Source: Chloroflexota bacterium (GTDB lineage: Bacteria > Chloroflexota > Dehalococcoidia > UBA1151 > TMED-70). From it: 19,882 nt of DNA. Below the pieces are notes generated by a model. The model had not been told where the DNA came from. It was given only the letters and a program-made list of their open reading frames with translations, and did not search any database. Of this stretch, positions 15,804-19,882 are shown one piece after another. Within the stretch, counting starts at the first letter, position 1, and each line of letters begins with the position of its first letter. The position numbers and the translations under genes are program-made. Where the stretch lies: positions 149,304 through 169,185 of the forward strand of contig PBLU01000016.1 of assembly GCA_002721875.1 (NCBI GenBank). Reading direction: 5' to 3'.

Positions 15804-16598
15804 TTATATTATTCCCTCTTCTCTCAACTTAGAAATCAAGATTGCAGCTTTCTCTTTATTATCTTTTCCTTCAATAATCTCTACTTGATTATCATTTTTT
15901 GGAAAATATATTTCCTCAAGATTTACTTTAGAATTTATTTCATTTTTACTAATTTCTAAATCATCTAAAGTGAAGTTTTTTATTTCTTTTTTGGATGCAG
16001 CCATTATACCTTTTAGAGTTGGATATCTTGGATCTCCAACTTGATTCCCAGCAGTAATAATTAATGGTAATTTAGCTTCTATCACTTGAAGGCCATCAGT
16101 AATAACTCTATCTAGAATTAGGTTTTCACCTTCAATCTTGATGCTTTTCACGATATTCACAATTGGAATTGACAAAATTTCAGAAAGTGCGAATGGTACA
16201 GTTGCCATATCAAAGTCTGAGGCGTGTCTACCTGAAAAAATAACATCATATGGTCCTGTTTTTTCAATAATTTTAGAAATAATATGAGAAATTGCATTAA
16301 TATCGAGATTATTTAAGCCTTCTTCGTCACAAGTAATTATTTCATCTGCTCCCATGGCTATAGGCTTTTTTATTACATCACTTGTTAGATTGTGACCTAC
16401 GGAAATTATTGATATAGAAGAATTTTCAAAATTTTCAGAAAACCTCAATGCCAATTCAACTGCATTAAGATCAAATGTGTTTACTATATTTGAAATATTT
16501 TCAGTTGGCTTTATTTCTAGATTTTCATTATCTATCTTAAGTTTATTTGAAGGAACATCTGAATCAGGTACTTCTTTGATACAAACACATATTTTCAT
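15804..16598 (-). CDS. etfB: Electron transfer flavoprotein, beta subunit
   Basis: This is the partner of EtfA; the two form the heterodimer that holds FAD and usually AMP or a second FAD. It has 264 residues. It opens with MKICVCIKEVPDSD, typical of the family. It keeps the adenine-binding-type pattern FSGRHASDFDMATVP (where many ETFs have GxQAxDxD) and the beta-subunit signature PRYPTLKGIMAASKK, preceded by NQVG. It is the first gene of the five-gene - strand operon. Its start is separated by 57 bases from the divergent rsmG, and this gap is largely taken up by a palindrome. No strong Shine-Dalgarno is visible before the ATG. Dehydrogenase partners are not encoded in the window. Confidence 0.92.
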   Translation of the reverse strand: MKICVCIKEVPDSDVPSNKLKIDNENLEIKPTENISNIVNTFDLNAVELALRFSENFENSSISIISVGHNLTSDVIKKPIAMGADEIITCDEEGLNNLDINAISHIISKIIEKTGPYDVIFSGRHASDFDMATVPFALSEILSIPIVNIVKSIKIEGENLILDRVITDGLQVIEAKLPLIITAGNQVGDPRYPTLKGIMAASKKEIKNFTLDDLEISKNEINSKVNLEEIYFPKNDNQVEIIEGKDNKEKAAILISKLREEGII

Positions 16599-16618
16599 AA
16601 CAATTTTATTGAAGGTAA

Positions 16619-16644
16619 TATAATATAACTCTAGTTATATTATA
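16619..16644. promoter_or_regulatory. 26-bp palindrome in the etfB-rsmG divergent promoter region
   Basis: Twelve-base arms (16619-16630 and 16633-16644) form a perfect inverted repeat around a 2-base centre. Each arm contains TATAAT reading outward (16619-16624 on +, 16644-16639 on -), so both divergent genes may have a -10 box inside the palindrome. No good -35 partner is seen. It could bind a dimeric regulator that controls both directions, or simply reflect back-to-back promoters. Confidence 0.5.
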
Positions 16645-16655
16645 CGAAAGATAAA

Positions 16656-17402
16656 TTGGAAAGAGTAAAAAAAAGTTTACTTGAATTAGATATTGATTTT
16701 TCAAATGAAGTAATAGAGAAATTAATTTTTTTTAGTAATAAATTATTCGAAACATCTAAAAATTTTAATCTTACAGGATATAAAAGTATTGATGAAATAG
16801 TTGACTTCTTACTTATAAGGTCATTCAGATACATCAAAGCGATTAAGAATTATAAAAATAATAATTTATTTCTGAAAGAAAACTTACATGTTTTAGACTT
16901 AGGAACGGGTGCGGGAATTCCATCATTACCAATTAAGTTTATCTACCCAGACTTAGACTTAAAACTTGTTGATTCATCTGAAAAAAAATGTGAATTTATC
17001 GAAGAAATTATCACGATAATGGAATTAAAAAAAATAAATATACAGTGCACTAGAGCAGAATTGTTGGGAGTTTCTAAAGAAAGAGAAAAATATGACATTG
17101 TTCTAACAAGGGCATTAGCTAAGCTTCCAACTCTAGCTGAACTATCAGTTCCTTTATCAAGAGTTGGTGGATTTGTAATAACTGCAAAAGGTGAATTCCC
17201 AAAGATTGAACTTGAACAGTCTAAATATATTACAAATATTTTAGGTGTGAAAAAAACTGATATCATTCTCATTGAAGCCCCCAAATATTTACCAAAAGAT
17301 AATTTTATAATTTGGAAAAAAAATAGTAAAACACCAAAAGGTTACCCAAGAAGAAATGGAATACCAAAAAAAAATCCTATAATTAATAAAAAAGTAATTT
17401 AA
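16656..17402 (+). CDS. rsmG: 16S rRNA (guanine527-N7)-methyltransferase RsmG
   Basis: This SAM-dependent methyltransferase modifies G527 of 16S rRNA, in the 530 loop. The 248 residues show [11 protein letters not shown] (38-48), the SAM motif [13 protein letters not shown] (80-92), the acidic [12 protein letters not shown] and the [12 protein letters not shown] segment (151-162). The C-terminal [12 protein letters not shown] signature is typical of RsmG. The start is TTG at 16656 with only a weak purine-rich upstream sequence. The stop shares a base with the ATG of the following lipoprotein (TAATG). rsmG often sits near parA/parB or gidA, but here its neighbours are etfB and a lipoprotein. 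Identification is secure. Confidence 0.95.
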   Translation: MERVKKSLLELDIDFSNEVIEKLIFFSNKLFETSKNFNLTGYKSIDEIVDFLLIRSFRYIKAIKNYKNNNLFLKENLHVLDLGTGAGIPSLPIKFIYPDLDLKLVDSSEKKCEFIEEIITIMELKKINIQCTRAELLGVSKEREKYDIVLTRALAKLPTLAELSVPLSRVGGFVITAKGEFPKIELEQSKYITNILGVKKTDIILIEAPKYLPKDNFIIWKKNSKTPKGYPRRNGIPKKNPIINKKVI

Positions 17403-18985
17403 TGAAAAAATATATATTTATTCTTTCTATAATTGTGCTCTCAGCATGTGCCGAAGCTGAAAATCAATCACCAAATATGGTGGAAAATATTATTTTACCT
17501 ACTCAAAGTCCTCTCGATCCTATATCTGAAGATCCAATTCCTACTCAAATTATTGATGAAGAGAAAGAGAATACTAGAAATTTCGAGAGAAAGATCTTAC
17601 CAACCATAAGTAAATCATCTGATTCTTCAAAATATAGAGAAGCTTATGTCTACAACACCCCAACATCTACACCCACTCCGACTTCACCTGATGTATTTAT
17701 ACCAGACATTAATTTAGAAAAAATCATTCGATTTGAGATAAATAAAATAGATGGAAATATAACAGAAAGAGATATGCAAAAGTTGAACTCTTTATCTGGG
17801 TCAGGAAGAGGAATTTCGGATTTAACTGGAATAGAATTTGCTTACAATATCACTAGTTTAGACCTACCAAATAATCAAATCTTGAATCTGAAACCATTGA
17901 GCAATCTAACTAAAATAACAAACTTAAATTTATTTGAAAATGATATTAGATCAATTGCACCTCTATCAGGATTATTTAATCTAAAGCAGTTAAACTTAAA
18001 TTCTAATTATATTAGTGATATTTCTTCATTAGAAAATATTAACTCATTAGAGTTACTAGATTTTTCTGAAAATCAAGTTTCAAATATTTATGCCTTATCA
18101 AATAAAGATTACCTAAGCATCTTAATTGCGAATGATAATAATATTGGAGATGTAAGGCCAATATTTACATTGAATAGCTTAAAATCTATAAAAATAGAAG
18201 ATAATCCGATAAATGACATAAGAGGACTTGGACCAGTCTGCTGGTCAGATAAAGTGAGTTGTGACGTTGTTATACCAACACCAACACCTACCCCCACTAT
18301 GACACCTACACCTACTATGACAGCTACACCTACTATGACAGCTACACCTACTACAACTCCTACTCCTACTATGACTCCTACACCTACTATGACTCCTACT
18401 CCCCAACCAAATGCTACTATGACTCCTACACCTACCATGACTTCTACGCCTATACCTACACCTACTGCTACTGCTACAGCTATAGCAATTATTGATAATT
18501 GGGCTTATACAACATACTCTCAAACCTTAATTGATCCAAGTATTGGCGATACTCCTAGTTTCAGCTTAGAAAAAGGATTCCCTGTAATAGATTTTGATCG
18601 AGATGGAGATATACTTGATGAAATATATATTTTGATATGTCCTGTTGGAACAAGTATAACGGATATTAGCTGGATACAAGAGTCTTTCAGATCAAATGTA
18701 AATAGCGTTATGACAGGTTATGAATATGGTGAAAATGGAATAGGTTATGCAAAAGCTGAGTGCAATAGTATGAGAGAAGTTGAAGTATCAATTGTATCTG
18801 TTGCAAATGGAAACTCAGCGAATAATCCTAATCAAGCACCTTTAGTAACAATAGTATTTCCAGATCAAGACACAGATGGAGGGTTTCTACAAAGATTGTT
18901 CAATAGACCAGGTCAAGTAAGAGCTCTAGACACAATTTGGTTTGTATATAATTCAATTAAAGATGAATCCAGAGGATATTATTAG
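17402..18985 (+). CDS. Leucine-rich-repeat lipoprotein with TPTPTM linker
   Basis: This is a predicted surface lipoprotein of 527 residues with a clean lipobox LSAC (Cys16). After a low-complexity region comes a cap ([28 protein letters not shown]). Five consecutive 22-residue leucine-rich repeats of the SDS22/internalin-like class follow (161-182, 183-204, 205-226, 227-248, 249-270), with a partial one on each side. A Thr/Pro/Met linker (292-360) made of TPTPTM units separates this from a C-terminal domain of about 165 residues. I do not recognise that domain; it contains a calcium-loop-like [11 protein letters not shown] (397-407). LRR domains usually bind proteins, so a role in adhesion or surface binding is likely but not proven. 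It is translationally coupled to rsmG, an odd pairing. Confidence 0.85.
   Translation: MKKYIFILSIIVLSACAEAENQSPNMVENIILPTQSPLDPISEDPIPTQIIDEEKENTRNFERKILPTISKSSDSSKYREAYVYNTPTSTPTPTSPDVFIPDINLEKIIRFEINKIDGNITERDMQKLNSLSGSGRGISDLTGIEFAYNITSLDLPNNQILNLKPLSNLTKITNLNLFENDIRSIAPLSGLFNLKQLNLNSNYISDISSLENINSLELLDFSENQVSNIYALSNKDYLSILIANDNNIGDVRPIFTLNSLKSIKIEDNPINDIRGLGPVCWSDKVSCDVVIPTPTPTPTMTPTPTMTATPTMTATPTTTPTPTMTPTPTMTPTPQPNATMTPTPTMTSTPIPTPTATATAIAIIDNWAYTTYSQTLIDPSIGDTPSFSLEKGFPVIDFDRDGDILDEIYILICPVGTSITDISWIQESFRSNVNSVMTGYEYGENGIGYAKAECNSMREVEVSIVSVANGNSANNPNQAPLVTIVFPDQDTDGGFLQRLFNRPGQVRALDTIWFVYNSIKDESRGYY
18275..18481 (+). repeat. 18-bp minisatellite encoding the TPTPTM linker
   Basis: The linker of the LRR lipoprotein is built from imperfect 18-base units coding for TPTPTM or TATPTM, with one longer unit ([10 protein letters not shown]). 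Arrays like this can change length by slippage without breaking the frame. The repeats are inside a coding region and show no CRISPR-like spacers. Confidence 0.8.
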
Positions 18986-19007
18986 AAATATTCAAGACTG
19001 ATAATAT

Positions 19008-19024
19008 TTGATACCTAGTCTCAA
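19008..19024. promoter_or_regulatory. Operator-like palindrome, copy 1 (one mismatch)
   Basis: TTGATAC-CTA-GTCTCAA has the same half-sites as the other three copies, with one change in the right arm. It starts 89 bases before copy 2. Confidence 0.5.
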
Positions 19025-19096
19025 TAATGTGTAACTAGAAATTTATTTACAAATCATATCAATAAGTTGGAATCAACGTATGTACAGTAAAGTTAA

Positions 19097-19113
19097 TTGA
19101 TACATAATATCAT
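19097..19113. promoter_or_regulatory. Operator-like palindrome, copy 2 (near-perfect)
   Basis: TTGATAC-ATA-ATATCAT departs from consensus TTGATAy-N3-rTATCAA only at the last base. The arms also show a C-A mismatch at the centre-proximal position. It starts 77 bases before copy 3. Confidence 0.5.
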
Positions 19114-19173
19114 TATTATAAATTATGCAAATCTAAAATTAATAATGTATAATTTATAAATCGCTAATATTTA

Positions 19174-19190
19174 TTGATATTGCATATCAA
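19174..19190. promoter_or_regulatory. Operator-like palindrome, copy 3 (perfect arms)
   Basis: TTGATAT-TGC-ATATCAA has perfect 7-base arms around a 3-base centre. It lies about 45 bases upstream of the TATAAT at 19236. A lone half-site TTGATAT follows at 19197-19203. Confidence 0.65.
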
Positions 19191-19235
19191 AAATTATTGA
19201 TATAAATTTTATATATTTAGCGCCTTAAACTTGTT

Positions 19236-19241
19236 TATAAT
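19236..19241 (+). promoter_or_regulatory. Probable -10 box of the metal-binding protein gene
   Basis: A consensus TATAAT lies 70 bases before the ATG. No convincing -35 hexamer is present at the usual distance. Transcription would start near 19248, just before operator copy 4, so a bound regulator there would block the polymerase. Confidence 0.5.
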
Positions 19242-19262
19242 AGCTTAAGAATTAAAAAACAA

Positions 19263-19279
19263 TTGATACTAAGTATCAA
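19263..19279. promoter_or_regulatory. Operator-like palindrome, copy 4 (perfect 8-1-8)
   Basis: TTGATACT-A-AGTATCAA is a perfect palindrome with 8-base arms. It lies between the inferred transcription start and the Shine-Dalgarno, a classic repressor position. It starts 89 bases after copy 3, the same interval as copies 1 to 2. Confidence 0.65.
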
Positions 19280-19311
19280 ATACCAAAGATTTAGTAATGG
19301 AGGAAAAATAA

Positions 19312-19882
19312 ATGTTTCTTAAACATCTATCCAAGCTCGCATTGATAAGCATTTCAGTTATGATCTTTTTCGCATGTGAAAGTGCAGAAGAGACAATAAC
19401 CGATGTAGTATCTTCAGAAGATACTACAGAAGTTGTAATTGAAAGCGAAGAATTAGAAAAACTAAATGTTTTAGCGACTACACCTATGATTGGAGAATAC
19501 GTAAAGCAGGTAGGTAGTGATAATATAGACCTAAATATTTTGATGCCTTACTCTGTCGATCCACATGGTTTTGAGGCTTCCCCACAAGATGCAAAAAAAA
19601 TTGCAGATGCAGATCTGATTTTTTATGTTGGATTAAAATATGAATCAACAAGTCTAGTAGAACTGCTAGAAAATTCAGCCAAATCCCAGGATATTCTAAT
19701 TGAAATTGGTGAAAGTATAGACCCGATAGAATATTCTGAAGAAGGACATGATGACCACGAAGGGCATGATGACCATGAAGGACATGATGACCATGAAGGA
19801 CATGATGACCATGAAGGACATGATGATCATGACAAAGATAAAGATGATCACGAAGGGCATGATGACCATGAAGGACATGATG
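19312..19882 (+). CDS. Zinc/manganese-type ABC transporter substrate-binding lipoprotein (ZnuA/TroA-like), 3' end outside window
   Basis: This protein captures a divalent metal outside the membrane for an ABC importer. The ATG at 19312 follows GGAGGA at 19299-19304. The frame runs open to the window end, giving about 190 visible residues. A lipoprotein signal ends in FFAC (Cys22), followed by an acidic linker. The TroA-like fold then begins at LNVLATTPMIGEYVKQVG. VDPHGFEASPQDAKKIADADLIFYVG contains the first metal-ligand histidine in the family pattern DPHxFE. After IEIGESIDPIEY comes a His/Asp-rich loop of repeated GHDDHE units. That loop is the position and character of the zinc-scavenging loop in ZnuA-type proteins. 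Zinc is the best guess; manganese is possible. The upstream operator array fits a metal-sensing regulator. Confidence 0.9.
   Translation, partial: MFLKHLSKLALISISVMIFFACESAEETITDVVSSEDTTEVVIESEELEKLNVLATTPMIGEYVKQVGSDNIDLNILMPYSVDPHGFEASPQDAKKIADADLIFYVGLKYESTSLVELLENSAKSQDILIEIGESIDPIEYSEEGHDDHEGHDDHEGHDDHEGHDDHEGHDDHDKDKDDHEGHDDHEGHD
19744..19882 (+). repeat. 18-bp tandem repeat encoding the His/Asp-rich metal loop
   Basis: Units of 18 bases coding GHDDHE begin at 19744, 19762, 19780, 19798 and 19816. A 21-base interruption (DKDKDDHE region) follows, and units resume at 19855 and 19873 up to the window edge. Near-identity at DNA level suggests recent expansion. The array is coding and not CRISPR. 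Confidence 0.85.

Larger units (their letters stand above)
18986..19311 (+). promoter_or_regulatory. Regulatory region before the metal-binding protein gene
   Basis: This 326-base stretch has no gene on either strand. It is very AT-rich and holds four copies of a 17-base palindrome of the form TTGATAy-N3-rTATCAA, listed separately. It also has a TATAAT at 19236-19241 and a strong Shine-Dalgarno GGAGGA at 19299-19304. No good -35 element stands 16-18 bases before the TATAAT. A short all-A/T inverted repeat (18986-18992 with 19003-19009) follows the LRR gene and is too weak to call a terminator. Confidence 0.7.

Noticed and set aside
18275..18481. CRISPR-like array
   Set aside because: Repeats are contiguous 18-base coding units without unique spacers.
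18109..18523. Two - strand frames rich in Gly/Val or Arg/Ser/Cys
   Set aside because: Antisense readings of the TPTPTM minisatellite; the periodic sequence keeps all frames open.
19696..19878. - strand frame with repeated Met-Ser-Phe-Met-Val-Ile units
   Set aside because: Antisense reading of the GHDDHE repeat of the metal-binding protein.
1..19882. Mobile element, prophage or genomic island
   Set aside because: No transposase, integrase, att-like direct repeat or tRNA was seen, and base composition is even across the window.

Overview
This is an AT-rich bacterial window, roughly one third G+C by eye. It is gene-dense, with operons that often overlap or abut and several probable TTG starts. 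Two lipoproteins carry long Thr/Pro linkers built from TPTPTP or TPTPTM units, and the window combines a molybdenum hydroxylase, ETF, a LarA-like protein and HflKC. Together these fit an AT-rich, probably aquatic member of the Chloroflexota (SAR202-like). That placement is inference from style and gene content, because no marker gene here fixes the taxon.

Layout. (1) 1-335 is the 3' end of an MFS exporter, followed by a 14-bp hairpin. (2) 435-11673 is a long + strand run. It starts with a three-subunit molybdenum hydroxylase: FAD subunit, [2Fe-2S] subunit and Mo-cofactor large subunit. A terminator-like hairpin comes next, then a second, closely similar large subunit. After that come a MoaD/ThiS-like ubiquitin-fold protein, three pterin genes (GTP cyclohydrolase I, a pteridine-reductase-type SDR and dihydroneopterin aldolase), a LarA-type racemase, a serine hydrolase and a trypsin-like lipoprotein protease. 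(3) 16598-11676 on the - strand is a five-gene operon: etfB, etfA, an exported HExxH metallopeptidase, hflK and hflC. Its end meets the + run with 2 bases between stop codons. (4) From 16656 on the + strand, rsmG overlaps by one base with a leucine-rich-repeat lipoprotein. It is divergent from etfB across a 26-bp palindrome. (5) 18986-19311 is a regulatory region with four copies of a 17-bp palindrome. It leads into a zinc/manganese-type substrate-binding lipoprotein with a His/Asp-rich repeat, cut by the window end.

How it may work together. The hydroxylase cluster probably oxidises an organic substrate that cannot be named from sequence; it lacks the AYRCSFR signature of form I CO dehydrogenase. 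The two large subunits could share one electron-transfer module and give two specificities. The pterin block makes dihydroneopterin-type compounds and reduced pterins, which are not intermediates of molybdopterin synthesis. Its place beside a Mo enzyme is therefore either housekeeping or a separate cofactor need. The - strand operon pairs an electron carrier with membrane-protein quality control.

The most unusual signals are the four-site operator array, the terminator-like hairpin between the twin large subunits, the metallopeptidase whose signal-peptide region has no ATG/GTG/TTG start, and the folE start, where a perfect Shine-Dalgarno precedes an ATA codon. I saw no rRNA, tRNA, CRISPR array, transposase or phage gene.
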